Of a stretch of 64,000 nt of DNA, positions 1 to 9,131 are shown one piece after another. The position numbers and the translations under genes are program-made. The stretch is from assembly GCA_015058215.1 (NCBI GenBank), contig SVCU01000001.1, positions 62,001-126,000 on the forward strand, given 5' to 3'. The notes beneath the pieces were generated by a model. That model saw only the letters and a list, made by a program, of their open reading frames with translations, was not told the origin of the DNA and searched no databases. The first letter of the stretch is position 1; the number at the start of each line of letters is the position of its first letter. This stretch comes from Clostridiales bacterium. GTDB lineage: Bacteria > Bacillota > Clostridia > Peptostreptococcales > Anaerovoracaceae.

Positions 1-2985
1 GTGTACATGGAACCCCTGACCCTGGAATATGTGGCCAAGATCCTGCGCTACGAACGTCCCGACGCCATCGTCCCCGGCATCGGCGGCCAGACCGGTCTGA
101 ACCTGGCCATGCAGCTGGAAAAGAAAGGCGTTCTGAAGGAATGCGGCACCGAGCTTCTGGGTACCAGCAGCACCTCCATCGAACGGGCCGAAGACCGTGA
201 ACTGTTCAAGGAACTGTGCCAGTCCATCGGCGAACCCACCATCCCCTCCGAAATCACCTACAACCTGGAAGAAGCCAAGGCTGCCGCAGCCCGCATCGGC
301 TACCCCGTAGTACTGCGCCCCGCCTTCACCCTGGGCGGCACCGGCGGCGGCTTCGCCTACGACGAAGAAGAACTGATCGAAGTGGGCACCAACGCCTTCA
401 AGCTCTCCCCCGTACACCAGGTACTGATCGAAAAGAGCGTCAAGGGCTACAAGGAAATCGAATTCGAAGTCATGCGTGACTCCAACGACCACGCCATCAC
501 CATCTGCGGCATGGAAAACATCGATCCCGTCGGTGTCCACACCGGCGACTCCCTGGTCGTGGCCCCCATCCTGACCCTGAACGACCACGATCTGAAGATG
601 CTGAACGAAAGCGCTCTGCGCCTGATCCGCGAACTGAAGATCGAAGGCGGCTGCAACGTGCAGTACGCTCTGAACCCCTACACCAGCGAATACTTCGTCA
701 TCGAAGTGAACCCCCGCGTCTCCCGTTCCTCCGCTCTGGCCTCCAAGGCATCCGGCTACCCCATTGCCCGTGTCACCGCCAAGATCGCCGTGGGCATGGC
801 ACTGGAAGACATCACCATCGCCAACACCACCGCAGCCTTCGAACCCAGACTGGACTACATCGTAGCCAAGCTGCCCCGCTTCCCCTTCGACAAGTTCACC
901 TCCGCTCCCAACACTCTGGGCACCCAGATGAAGGCCACCGGCGAAGTCATGGGCATCGGCAGCAACCTGGAAGAATGCCTGCTGAAATCCGTCCGTTCTC
1001 TGGAAACCGGCGTCTGCCACTTCCACATGGCCAAGTTCGACAGCAAGACCGACGAAGAGCTGCTGACCTATCTGGAACAGTTCAAGGATGACAACATCTT
1101 CGCCGTCTGCGAGCTGCTGCGCCGCGGTGCCACCATCGAAATGCTGCACCAGGTCACCAAGATCACTCCCTACTTCCTGGAAGCCTTCCAGCACATCGTG
1201 GAAATGGAAGCCAACCTGAAGGAACACAAGCTGGATGCCGCCGTTCTGGCCGATGCCAAGAAGATGGGCTTCAGCGACGAATTCATCGCCGAGCTCTGGG
1301 AAATGGACGAACTGGATGTCTGGAAGTTCCGCAAGGAACAGGGCATCATCCCCGCCTTCCCCATGGTGGATACCTGCCACACCAACGCCTACATCCCCTA
1401 CTTCTACTCTTCCTACACCGGTGAAAACGCTTCCATCCTCACCGATAAGAAGAAGATCGTGGTTCTGGGCGCAGGTCCCATCCGTATCGGCCAGGGCGTA
1501 GAATTCGACTACTCCACCGTACACGCCGTACAGACCATCAAGAAGGCCGGCTACGAAGCCATCATCATCAATAACAACCCCGAAACCGTATCCACCGACT
1601 ACACCACCGCCGATAAGCTGTACTTCGAACCTCTGACCCCCGAAGATGTGATGAACATCATCGAGTTCGAAAAGCCCGAAGGCGTCATCGCCTCCCTGGG
1701 CGGCCAGACCGCCATCAACCTGGCAGAGCCTCTGATGCAGCGCGGTGTCAAGATCATCGGCACCGACGTGGAAGCCATCGACCGGGCCGAAAACAGAAAG
1801 CGGTTCGAAAAGATCCTCTCCGATCTGCAGATCCCCCAGCCCAAGGGCAAGGCGGTCACCAACATCGAAGACGGCATCGCCGCAGCCGCTGAGATCGGCT
1901 ATCCCGTGCTGGTGCGTCCCTCCTTCGTTCTGGGCGGCCGCGCCATGCAGATCGTAGCCAACGAAGAACAGCTGCGCCACTACCTGAAGACCGCCGTAGA
2001 AATCGATGCCGACAGACCCGTTCTGGTCGATAAGTACATCGAAGGCAAGGAAGTGGAAATCGACGCCATCTGCGACGGCCGCGACGTATTCGTTCCCGGC
2101 ATCATGGAACTGATCGAACGCACCGGTGTCCACTCCGGCGACTCCATCAGCGTCTACCCCACCTTCAGCATCAGCAACAAGGTGAAGGGCGTCATCCTGC
2201 AGTACGCCAAGAAGCTGGGCCTGGCCATCGGCATCGTGGGCCTCTACAACATCCAGTTCATCGTAGATAAGAACGACGATGTCTACATCATCGAAGTCAA
2301 CCCCAGATCTTCCCGTACCGTCCCCTTCCTCAGCAAGGCCACCGGTTACAGCCTGGCAGACATCGCCACCGAAGTCATCCTGGGCAAGAGCCTGAAGGAA
2401 CAGGGCTTCTTCGACATCTATCCCGAAGAAAAGAAGCGCTGGTACGTGAAGGCTCCCGTCTTCTCCTTCAACAAGATCCGCGGTCTGGACGCTTACCTGT
2501 CCCCCGAAATGAAGTCCACCGGTGAAGCCATCGGCTACGACGATACCCTATCCAGAGCCCTGTACAAGGCCCTGCAGGCATCCGGCATGAAGCTGCAGAA
2601 CTACGGCACCATCTTCGCCACCATCGCAGACAAAGACAAGCCCGAAGCTCTGGAACTGATCCGCCGCTTCTACAACCTGGGCTTCAACATCGAAGCCACC
2701 GAAGGCACCGGCCGCTTCCTGAAGGAACACGGCATCCGCACCAGAATCCTGGGCAAGATCACCGACGGCAGCGAAGAGATCCTCACCGCCATCCGTCAGG
2801 GCCACATCGCCTACGTGATCAACACCCGCGATATGAGCCACATGGGTCTCAACAGCGACGGTCAGGCCATCCGTCAGGCAGCCACCGACAACAACGTGAC
2901 CCTGTTCACCTCTCTGGACACCATCCGCGTACTGCTGGATGTTCTGGAAGCCACCACTCTGACCATCTCCACCATCGACGCATAA
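1..2985 (+). CDS. carB: Carbamoyl-phosphate synthase large subunit, 5'-truncated by window
   Basis: Makes carbamoyl phosphate from ammonia (passed from CarA), bicarbonate and two ATP, the first step of pyrimidine and arginine synthesis. 994 residues are visible against about 1070 for the family, so roughly 75-80 N-terminal residues lie before base 1 and the GTG at base 1 is not the real start. The first ATP-grasp half ends with NPRVSRSSALASKASGYP (about residue 238 on). The second half opens with VVLGAGPIRIGQGVEFDYS (about 486), and the C-terminal 130 residues form the MGS-like allosteric domain. The stop lies 12 bases before pyrK, and all following pyr genes are on the same strand. Identification is secure. 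Confidence 0.97.
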   Translation: MYMEPLTLEYVAKILRYERPDAIVPGIGGQTGLNLAMQLEKKGVLKECGTELLGTSSTSIERAEDRELFKELCQSIGEPTIPSEITYNLEEAKAAAARIGYPVVLRPAFTLGGTGGGFAYDEEELIEVGTNAFKLSPVHQVLIEKSVKGYKEIEFEVMRDSNDHAITICGMENIDPVGVHTGDSLVVAPILTLNDHDLKMLNESALRLIRELKIEGGCNVQYALNPYTSEYFVIEVNPRVSRSSALASKASGYPIARVTAKIAVGMALEDITIANTTAAFEPRLDYIVAKLPRFPFDKFTSAPNTLGTQMKATGEVMGIGSNLEECLLKSVRSLETGVCHFHMAKFDSKTDEELLTYLEQFKDDNIFAVCELLRRGATIEMLHQVTKITPYFLEAFQHIVEMEANLKEHKLDAAVLADAKKMGFSDEFIAELWEMDELDVWKFRKEQGIIPAFPMVDTCHTNAYIPYFYSSYTGENASILTDKKKIVVLGAGPIRIGQGVEFDYSTVHAVQTIKKAGYEAIIINNNPETVSTDYTTADKLYFEPLTPEDVMNIIEFEKPEGVIASLGGQTAINLAEPLMQRGVKIIGTDVEAIDRAENRKRFEKILSDLQIPQPKGKAVTNIEDGIAAAAEIGYPVLVRPSFVLGGRAMQIVANEEQLRHYLKTAVEIDADRPVLVDKYIEGKEVEIDAICDGRDVFVPGIMELIERTGVHSGDSISVYPTFSISNKVKGVILQYAKKLGLAIGIVGLYNIQFIVDKNDDVYIIEVNPRSSRTVPFLSKATGYSLADIATEVILGKSLKEQGFFDIYPEEKKRWYVKAPVFSFNKIRGLDAYLSPEMKSTGEAIGYDDTLSRALYKALQASGMKLQNYGTIFATIADKDKPEALELIRRFYNLGFNIEATEGTGRFLKEHGIRTRILGKITDGSEEILTAIRQGHIAYVINTRDMSHMGLNSDGQAIRQAATDNNVTLFTSLDTIRVLLDVLEATTLTISTIDA

Positions 2986-2997
2986 GAAAGGGCCCAA

Positions 2998-3732
2998 ATG
3001 AAACAGGGATTCTTCGAAATCATTGAAAATACCAAGCTGACCGATTCGGTGATGCGGCTGCGCCTCAAGGGCGACACCTCCGCCATCACCGGCCCCGGCC
3101 AGTTCGTCAACATCAAGCTGGACGGCCTGTTCCTGCGCCGTCCCATCTCCGTCTGCGACCTGGACGGCGACACCCTGACCATCCTCTACAAGGTGTTGGG
3201 CAAGGGTACCCGCCAGCTGGCCGAACTGCAGGAGGGCACCCTGGATGTGCTCACCGGTCTGGGCAACGGCTACGACCTCTCCCTGGCCGGCGGCAAGCCT
3301 CTTCTGATCGGCGGCGGCGTAGGCGTGCCTCCCATGTACCTGCTGGCCAAAAAACTGCTGGCAGAGGGCAAGGATGTCACCGTGATCCTGGGCTTCAACA
3401 AGGCCGACGAGCTCTTCTACGAAGAAGAATTCAAGGCTCTGGGCGCCAAAGTGCTGGTGACCACCGCAGACGGTTCCAAGGGCATCAAGGGCTTCGTCAC
3501 CGATGCCATGAACGATCTGGACTACTCCTTCTTCTATACCTGCGGCCCCGAACCCATGCTGAAGGCCATTTATAAGGCTTCCAAGACCTCCGGTCAGTTC
3601 AGCTTTGAAGAACGCATGGGCTGCGGCTTCGGTGCCTGCATGGGCTGCAGCTGCAAGACCATCACCGGCTACAAGCGCATCTGCAAGGAAGGCCCCGTAC
3701 TGCGAAAGGAGGAGATCCTGTGGGAAAATTAA
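2998..3732 (+). CDS. pyrK: Dihydroorotate dehydrogenase B, electron transfer subunit
   Basis: Iron-sulfur flavoprotein that passes electrons from PyrD to NAD+. 244 residues. The N-terminal FAD-binding barrel carries RRPISVCDLD, followed by an NAD-binding part with GGGVGVPPMYLLA. Near the C terminus a [2Fe-2S] cysteine set is visible: CGFGACMGCSC followed by a cysteine about ten residues on. ATG at 2998 is chosen; an AAGAAAGGG stretch lies just before it. The 3' end overlaps pyrD by 13 bases, and the pyrD ribosome site lies inside pyrK. Presence of PyrK marks a class 1B NAD-linked enzyme. Confidence 0.95.
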   Translation: MKQGFFEIIENTKLTDSVMRLRLKGDTSAITGPGQFVNIKLDGLFLRRPISVCDLDGDTLTILYKVLGKGTRQLAELQEGTLDVLTGLGNGYDLSLAGGKPLLIGGGVGVPPMYLLAKKLLAEGKDVTVILGFNKADELFYEEEFKALGAKVLVTTADGSKGIKGFVTDAMNDLDYSFFYTCGPEPMLKAIYKASKTSGQFSFEERMGCGFGACMGCSCKTITGYKRICKEGPVLRKEEILWEN

Positions 3733-4631
3733 ACGTGAATCTGTGCGGCATCGAGCTGGATAACCCCGTGATCCCCGCCAGCGGTACCTTCGGTTTCGGC
3801 TACGAATTCGCCGAGCTTTACGACATCAACTGCCTGGGCACTTTCTCTTTCAAGGGAACCACCAGGGATGCCCGCTTCGGCAACCCCACTCCCCGCATCG
3901 CGGAATGCACCTCCGGCCTGATCAATGCCGTGGGCCTGCAGAACCCCGGTGTGGAACGGGTCATCGCCGAAGAACTTCCCAAGCTGAAGGCATGCTTCCA
4001 TAAGCCCGTCATGGCCAACGTCAGCGGCTTCTCCGTGGAAGACTACGCCTACACCTGCCAGCTTCTGGACAAAGAAGACCAGGTGGGCTGGCTGGAAGTC
4101 AACGTGAGCTGCCCCAACGTACATGGCGGCGGCATGAGCTTCGGCACCCAGCCGGAAGCCGCCGCCGAGGTGACCCGCGCCGTCAAGGCCGTCACCACCA
4201 AGCCCGTCATCATCAAGCTGTCCCCCAACGTCACCGACATCGTGGCCATCGCCAAGGCCTGCGAAGAAGCGGGGGCTGACGGCATCAGCCTGATCAACAC
4301 CATGCTGGGCATGCGCATCAATCTGAACACCCGGAAGCCGGTCATCGCCAACACCATGGGCGGCTTCTCCGGCCCCGCCATCTTCCCCGTGGCCGTTCGC
4401 ATGGTCTACCAGGTGGCCCACGCCGTAAACATCCCCGTCATCGGTATCGGCGGCGTTTCCTCCGCCGAGGACGTGATCGAAATGATGCTGGCCGGCGCCA
4501 CCGCTGTGGAAGTAGGCGCTGCCAATCTGGTCAACCCCTATGCCTGCCGGGATATCGTAAACGATCTCCCCCGGGTCATGGAACAGTATAAAATCGAATC
4601 CCTTTCTGACATCATTGGAGGTGTAAAATAA
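3720..4631 (+). CDS. pyrD: Dihydroorotate dehydrogenase B, catalytic subunit
   Basis: FMN enzyme oxidising dihydroorotate to orotate in the cytosol together with PyrK. 303 residues, normal for class 1B. The GTG start at 3720 follows AAAGGAGGAG at a good distance and overlaps pyr[12 protein letters not shown] (near residue 137) carries the catalytic cysteine typical of class 1; class 2 enzymes use serine. [15 protein letters not shown] near the C terminus is the phosphate-binding part of the barrel. Its stop and the pyrF start share TAATG, which implies translational coupling. Confidence 0.96.
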   Translation: MGKLNVNLCGIELDNPVIPASGTFGFGYEFAELYDINCLGTFSFKGTTRDARFGNPTPRIAECTSGLINAVGLQNPGVERVIAEELPKLKACFHKPVMANVSGFSVEDYAYTCQLLDKEDQVGWLEVNVSCPNVHGGGMSFGTQPEAAAEVTRAVKAVTTKPVIIKLSPNVTDIVAIAKACEEAGADGISLINTMLGMRINLNTRKPVIANTMGGFSGPAIFPVAVRMVYQVAHAVNIPVIGIGGVSSAEDVIEMMLAGATAVEVGAANLVNPYACRDIVNDLPRVMEQYKIESLSDIIGGVK

Positions 4632-5329
4632 TGGGCAAAGACGTCATCGTAGCCTGCGACTTCGCCACCGCAGAGCAGACTTTCGCATTTCTGGACAAAT
4701 TCACCGGCCGCAAGCCCTTCGTCAAGATCGGCATGGAACTGTTTTACGCAGAAGGCCCCGAAATCGTCCGTCAGATCAAAGCACGGGGCCACAAGATCTT
4801 CCTGGACCTGAAGCTGCACGACATTCCCAACACCGTAAAGAAGGCCATGGCCGTTCTCTCCAAGCTGGACGTTGACATCACCAACCTCCATGCCGCCGGC
4901 ACCGTTTCCATGATGGAAGCCGCTCTGGAAGGCCTGACCCGGGAAGACGGCACCCGCCCTCTGCTGATCGCCGTCACCCAGCTGACCTCCACCGATCAGG
5001 AACGGATGGAAAGCGACATCCTCATCAAGGAACCCATCGACCAGGTGGTGATCCACTACGCCAAGAACGCTGCCAAGGCAGGTCTGGACGGCGTGGTCTG
5101 CTCCCCCCTGGAAGCCGGTAAGATCCACGAAAACTGCGGCGCGGGCTTCCTGACCATCACTCCCGGCGTCCGCTTCGCCGACGGCGACAAGGGCGACCAG
5201 AAGCGGGTCATGACCCCCGCAGAAGCCAAGAAGATCGGTTCCGACTACATCGTAGTGGGCCGTCCCATCACCGCTGCAGAAGATCCCGTAGCCGCTTACG
5301 AACGCTGCGTGGCAGAATTCATCGACTAA
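4631..5329 (+). CDS. pyrF: Orotidine 5'-phosphate decarboxylase
   Basis: Decarboxylates OMP to UMP, the last step of the pathway. 232 residues, the usual length for the short form. The catalytic signature [16 protein letters not shown] sits near residues 56-71 (the DxKxxD catalytic set), and a phosphate-binding segment reads [19 protein letters not shown] near the C terminus is also typical. The start overlaps the pyrD stop by one base. Together with pyrE it covers the conversion of orotate to UMP. Confidence 0.97.
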   Translation: MGKDVIVACDFATAEQTFAFLDKFTGRKPFVKIGMELFYAEGPEIVRQIKARGHKIFLDLKLHDIPNTVKKAMAVLSKLDVDITNLHAAGTVSMMEAALEGLTREDGTRPLLIAVTQLTSTDQERMESDILIKEPIDQVVIHYAKNAAKAGLDGVVCSPLEAGKIHENCGAGFLTITPGVRFADGDKGDQKRVMTPAEAKKIGSDYIVVGRPITAAEDPVAAYERCVAEFID

Positions 5330-5340
5330 GGAGGTTCCAC

Positions 5341-5994
5341 ATGGAAAGCTACAAGAGAGAGTTTATCGATTTCCTCAAGGGTGCCGGCGTTCTGAAGTTC
5401 GGCGATTTCACCGCCAAGAGCGGCAGAAAGATCCCCTATTTCATCAATGCAGGCGAAATCAAGACCGGTGAGCAGATCGCCAAGCTTGGCGAATTCTACG
5501 CCACCGCTTATCTGGATAAGATCGGCGAAAAGAAGACCGTTCTCTACGGCCCTGCCTACAAAGGCATCTCCATCGCCGTTTCCTCTTCCATCGCTCTGGC
5601 CAAGAAGGGTCTGGACGTTCCCTTCTTCTTCAACCGCAAGGAAGCCAAGGATCACGGTGAAGGCGGCGTATTCGTGGGTTACGTTCCCAAGGAAGGCGAA
5701 GAAGTGGTCATCGTGGAAGACGTGATCACCGCCGGTACCGCCATCCGTGAAAGCATGGCCATTCTGAGCGGCCTGCAGGGCATCAAGGTGGCTGCCACCT
5801 TCGTTATGGTAGACCGCAAGGAAAAGGGCCAGGGCGAAAAGTCCGCCATGGCTGAAGTGGGCGAAGAATTCGGCTTCCCCGTCTATTCCGTGGTCGATGT
5901 TTACGACATCATCGAATACCTGGAAGAAGACCCCGCCAACGAAGAAAACGTCACCCGCATCAAGAACTATCTGGCCATTAACGGTGCCAAATAG
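5341..5994 (+). CDS. pyrE: Orotate phosphoribosyltransferase
   Basis: Couples orotate and PRPP to give OMP. 217 residues. The PRPP loop is clear: VVIVEDVITAGTA at about residues 122-134. An earlier orotate-binding segment YFINAGEIKTGEQ and a flexible catalytic loop (FNRKEAKDHGEGG, with conserved K, H and G) are present. ATG at 5341 follows a strong AAGGAGG ribosome site eight bases away. It lies 11 bases after pyrF in the same operon. Confidence 0.96.
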   Translation: MESYKREFIDFLKGAGVLKFGDFTAKSGRKIPYFINAGEIKTGEQIAKLGEFYATAYLDKIGEKKTVLYGPAYKGISIAVSSSIALAKKGLDVPFFFNRKEAKDHGEGGVFVGYVPKEGEEVVIVEDVITAGTAIRESMAILSGLQGIKVAATFVMVDRKEKGQGEKSAMAEVGEEFGFPVYSVVDVYDIIEYLEEDPANEENVTRIKNYLAINGAK

Positions 5995-6015
5995 CAGTTC
6001 AATGGAGCAATCGCA

Positions 6016-6936
6016 ATGAGACATTTGATGGATATTACCGATCTGTCCGTTCAGGAACTGGACGAACTGATCGCTCTGGCGGAAGACATCATCGCCGACC
6101 CTGAAAAATACCAGGATGCCTGCAAGCGCAAGAAGCTGGCCACCCTGTTCTTCGAGCCCTCCACCCGTACCCGCCTCAGCTTCGAGGCCGCCATGTACGA
6201 GCTGGGCGGCAGCGTTCTCGGTTTCTCCGAAGCCAAGAGCTCTTCCGCAGCCAAGGGCGAAAGCGTAGCCGATACTGCAAAGACCATCAGCTGCTACGCC
6301 GACATCATCGCCATGCGCCACCCCAAGGAAGGCGCTCCCTACGTGGCTTCCCTGAACGCCTCCGTTCCCGTGATCAACGCCGGTGACGGCGGCCACAACC
6401 ACCCCACCCAGACCCTGGCAGACCTGCTCACCATCAAGCGTGAAAAAGGCCGCCTGGACAATCTGACCGTGGGCTTCTGCGGCGACCTGAAGTTCGGCCG
6501 CACCGTCCACTCCCTGATCGATGCCCTGGCCCGCTACGAAGGCATCAAGGTAGTGCTGATCTCCCCCGCCGAACTGAAGCTGCCCAGCTACATCAAGAAG
6601 GACGTGCTGAAGGCCCAGGGCGTTCCCTACGTGCAGACCACCGATCTGGAAAGCGTCATGCCGGACCTGGACATCCTGTACATGACCCGCGTACAGCGCG
6701 AACGCTTCTTCAACGAAGAAGACTACCTGCGTCTGAAGGACAGCTACATTCTGGAGCCCAAGAAGCTGCTGAGCGCCAAGGATGACCTGACCATCATGCA
6801 CCCCCTGCCCCGTGTGAACGAAATCAGCGTCGCCATCGACAAAGACCCCAGAGCCGCCTACTTCAAGCAGGTGCTCAACGGCAAGTACATGCGCATGGCC
6901 CTGATTCTGAAACTGTTAGAGGAGGCTAAGAACTAA
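6016..6936 (+). CDS. pyrB: Aspartate carbamoyltransferase, catalytic subunit
   Basis: Condenses carbamoyl phosphate with aspartate. 306 residues, standard length. Signature [14 protein letters not shown] (about residues 47-60) binds carbamoyl phosphate; HPKEGAPY and [14 protein letters not shown] follow, and HPLPRVNEI near residue 260 binds aspartate. The last base of its TAA stop is shared with the pyrI ATG, so catalytic and regulatory chains are translated as a pair. Confidence 0.97.
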   Translation: MRHLMDITDLSVQELDELIALAEDIIADPEKYQDACKRKKLATLFFEPSTRTRLSFEAAMYELGGSVLGFSEAKSSSAAKGESVADTAKTISCYADIIAMRHPKEGAPYVASLNASVPVINAGDGGHNHPTQTLADLLTIKREKGRLDNLTVGFCGDLKFGRTVHSLIDALARYEGIKVVLISPAELKLPSYIKKDVLKAQGVPYVQTTDLESVMPDLDILYMTRVQRERFFNEEDYLRLKDSYILEPKKLLSAKDDLTIMHPLPRVNEISVAIDKDPRAAYFKQVLNGKYMRMALILKLLEEAKN

Positions 6937-7352
6937 TGAAAATTGACTCCATCCATACCGGTATCGTGATCGACCACATCACCGCCGGAAGCGGCATGCT
7001 GCTTTACGATCTTCTGGACCTGGACAGCCTGGACTGCTCCGTGGCTCTCCTGAAGAACGTTTTCAGCAAGAAACAGGGAAAGAAGGACATCATCAAAATC
7101 GCTGCCGACATTCCCGTTAACCTGGACATCATCGGCTACGTGGACCCCGGTGCCACCGTCAACATCATCAAGGACGGCCTTCTGGTGGAAAAGAAAACCA
7201 TCGAAATGCCCGAGACCCTGACCAACGTTCTCACCTGCAAGAACCCCAGATGCATCAGCTCTGTGGAACAGGAACTGGACCAGGTCTTTAAACTCACCGA
7301 CCGGGAGCACAAGATCTACCGCTGCCTGTACTGCGAGACCCAGGCCAAATAA
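6936..7352 (+). CDS. pyrI: Aspartate carbamoyltransferase, regulatory subunit
   Basis: Allosteric subunit that binds nucleotides and holds the catalytic trimers together. 138 residues, slightly shorter than the E. coli protein (153). The N-terminal part carries GIVIDHITAG, the nucleotide-binding start. The C-terminal zinc domain has CKNPRC and later CLYC, giving the Cys4 site. It is the last gene of the pyr run and is followed after about 80 bases by a strong terminator. Presence of PyrI predicts feedback control of PyrB by CTP or ATP. Confidence 0.94.
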   Translation: MKIDSIHTGIVIDHITAGSGMLLYDLLDLDSLDCSVALLKNVFSKKQGKKDIIKIAADIPVNLDIIGYVDPGATVNIIKDGLLVEKKTIEMPETLTNVLTCKNPRCISSVEQELDQVFKLTDREHKIYRCLYCETQAK

Positions 7353-7434
7353 AGGCGTCCTCGCCGCAGAGAGCTGCGCCTTGAACGCGCAGCAGAAACG
7401 TTGAAATTTCAACCACATCGCAATTAAGCAATGT

Positions 7435-7466
7435 AAAAAGACCCGCTCAGATGAGCGGGTCTTTTT
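7435..7466. terminator. Bidirectional terminator between pyrI and the GDSL gene
   Basis: Perfect stem GACCCGCTC / GAGCGGGTC around a four-base loop (AGAT), flanked by A5 on the left and T5 on the right, so it can act on both strands. It closes the pyr operon (+). It is also in place for the convergent esterase gene (-), which ends at 7519. Confidence 0.9.
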
Positions 7467-7518
7467 GTTTCCTAATTCCATCGCTGATAAACGATGCTTC
7501 ACCTTTATATCAGGATTT

Positions 7519-8241
7519 TCAGTTTGCTTTCAGCACCCGGGCGATCTCTTCTGCCACGGCCCGGTTTCCTTCCGCATTGGGGTGAGCACCGTCTGCGAAC
7601 CATTCGGGGTGACCTGCAGAGAGGCTGTACAGATCGATGAGACCGGCGCCGGTGCGCTCCGCCACTTTGCGGACGGCGGGGATCACTTCGCTGCCCAGGG
7701 TGTCGTTTCTGCCGTCCCCGTCGTTCTTCGGTTCGGTGAACAGCTGGGTGGGCAGCATCACATAGACCTCCGGTCCGGAATCCATGTTCTGGTAATTCTT
7801 CACGAAGGCCGTGTATTCCTTCAGGAAGCGGTCTGCATCCCAGTTGACGGGCTTGCTGTCGTTGGAGCCCAGCATGATGATCACGATATCCGCATCTTCT
7901 TCCAGAGAGGTTTTTGCAAACGTTTCGTTGGTATAGGGCATGTTGCCGGTGGAAAGCAGGGTGCGGTTGGGTAGACCGTAGTTCACCACCTGGTAATCAT
8001 CGCCCATCAGTTCCGCCAGAACGGCGGGGAAGCTTTCGGTCTTGCGGGAGCCGTAGACCCCCTGGCTGAAGGTGAGACTGTCTCCCACACAGATGATTTT
8101 GGTGTCACCGCTGCCGGAAACCAGAGGATCGGGATAGACCAGGGTTTTGATCAGGACCCCTGCGGTACCGGCAAACACCACCAGCAATACAAGCAGTACG
8201 AGCCCCAGTACCTTCCAAAGCTTTTTCTTCTTTCCTTTCAT
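7519..8241 (-). CDS. SGNH/GDSL-family esterase or lipase, membrane-anchored
   Basis: 240 residues. Residues about 8-30 form one hydrophobic segment after a KGKKKKLWK start, so the protein is probably anchored with the enzyme outside the cell. Block I reads VGDSLTFSQG (nucleophile serine), LGSNDS is block III, and DGAHPNAEGN carries the catalytic Asp-x-x-His. The substrate cannot be told from sequence; cell-envelope acyl groups are plausible. ATG at 8241 has AAAGGAG about eight bases upstream. The gene follows hrb by 88 bases with no obvious terminator, so it may be read through from there. Confidence 0.85.
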   Translation of the reverse strand: MKGKKKKLWKVLGLVLLVLLVVFAGTAGVLIKTLVYPDPLVSGSGDTKIICVGDSLTFSQGVYGSRKTESFPAVLAELMGDDYQVVNYGLPNRTLLSTGNMPYTNETFAKTSLEEDADIVIIMLGSNDSKPVNWDADRFLKEYTAFVKNYQNMDSGPEVYVMLPTQLFTEPKNDGDGRNDTLGSEVIPAVRKVAERTGAGLIDLYSLSAGHPEWFADGAHPNAEGNRAVAEEIARVLKAN

Positions 8242-8262
8242 CGCCGCGTTCTCCTTTTTTGA

Positions 8263-8277
8263 TTTGATTCAATCAAA
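8263..8277. promoter_or_regulatory. 15-bp palindrome before the esterase start
   Basis: TTTGATT-C-AATCAAA is a perfect inverted repeat about 20 bases upstream of the esterase ATG, just before its ribosome site. It could be an operator or an RNA hairpin that affects translation. No regulator is implied by the sequence. Confidence 0.35.
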
Positions 8278-8329
8278 TTCCGCTGCCGCACCGCTGCTGT
8301 AACCCTTTGGAATTTCAATTACATTGGTA

Positions 8330-9034
8330 TTAAACGATGGGTACAAAATCCTCTGCGCCATGCTTGCACAGGGGGCAGACAAAGTCTGCGGGAAGAGAAT
8401 CTCCCTCGTAGACGTAGCCGCAGATGGTGCAGACATAGCCTTTCTTTTTGGCCGGTGCACTGCTTGCCGCCGCACCGGATTCCGGTTTGCCCTCTGCCGC
8501 TGCCGGTTCACTCGCTGCTTTCGGAGCTTCGCCGGAGATGGCTGCCGAAACGGGGATCGCCTTGGGCGCACCGGGTTTCACATATTCGTGGTAGTAAGCA
8601 TAAGTCATGGACGGTACGCTGCTGAACACCTGATCCGCGGTGACTTCGCAGAGAAACACGGTGTGGGTACCCAGGTCCAGAGACTGCTTCACTTCCAGAG
8701 ACAGGTAGGCATTGATATACAAGGGAAGCACAACCAGGCCGTTTTTGGAACGAACCACGGCTTTCCCTTCAAACTTGTTTACATCACGGCCGCTGCGGAA
8801 GCCAAAGTCTTTGAAGACCCGGAAAGGGGCTTCCTCGGACAGGAAATTCACGTTCAGTTTACCGGTTTCCAGCACCACGTCGTGGGTGTAGTTGGCTTTG
8901 TTGATGGTCACGGACACAAGCCGGGGCTTACCGGTCTGCTGGCATACGGTATTGACGATGCAGGCATTGTCTTTTTTGCCGTCGTTGCAGGTGATCACGT
9001 AGAGACCATAGCCGATCAGATTGAGAGCTTTCAT
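8330..9034 (-). CDS. hrb: High-molecular-weight rubredoxin (flavin reductase-rubredoxin fusion)
   Basis: 234 residues in three parts. Residues 1-155 are a flavin-reductase-like FMN domain. About 160-195 is an Ala/Pro/Lys-rich linker. The last 40 residues are a rubredoxin-type domain with CTICGYVYEGD and CPLCKHG, two CxxC knuckles for one iron. In acetogenic clostridia such fusions take electrons from NADH and feed FprA, and fprA is indeed the next gene upstream. The likely role is supplying electrons for NO or O2 reduction. ATG at 9034 is preceded by GGAGG. Confidence 0.88.
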   Translation of the reverse strand: MKALNLIGYGLYVITCNDGKKDNACIVNTVCQQTGKPRLVSVTINKANYTHDVVLETGKLNVNFLSEEAPFRVFKDFGFRSGRDVNKFEGKAVVRSKNGLVVLPLYINAYLSLEVKQSLDLGTHTVFLCEVTADQVFSSVPSMTYAYYHEYVKPGAPKAIPVSAAISGEAPKAASEPAAAEGKPESGAAASSAPAKKKGYVCTICGYVYEGDSLPADFVCPLCKHGAEDFVPIV

Positions 9035-9055
9035 AGCGTTCCTCCGTTTTGGGAG

Positions 9056-9073
9056 CGCCGGGCGAGCCCGGCG
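9056..9073. repeat. GC-rich intergenic hairpin
   Basis: CGCCGGGC-GA-GCCCGGCG, an 8-bp perfect stem with a two-base loop, just upstream of the hrb ribosome site. It resembles the GNA-loop hairpins found elsewhere in this window (33581-33721, 36604-36671, 44020-44038, 60053-60071). Confidence 0.6.
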
Positions 9074-9082
9074 GAAGATTTG

Positions 9083-9120
9083 AAAAAGGGCGGCGCCAGA
9101 TTGTAAATTCGGCGCCGCCC
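9083..9120 (-). terminator. Terminator after fprA
   Basis: On the minus strand a perfect 10-bp stem (GGGCGGCGCC with its complement, 13-base loop) is followed directly by T5. It lies 12 bases after the fprA stop and before hrb, so it should cut hrb expression relative to fprA. Confidence 0.8.
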
Positions 9121-9131
9121 AAAGCTGTCAC

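Noticed and set aside
1..3. GTG at base 1 as the carB start
   Set aside because: The family needs about 75-80 more residues upstream, so the gene is cut by the window edge.
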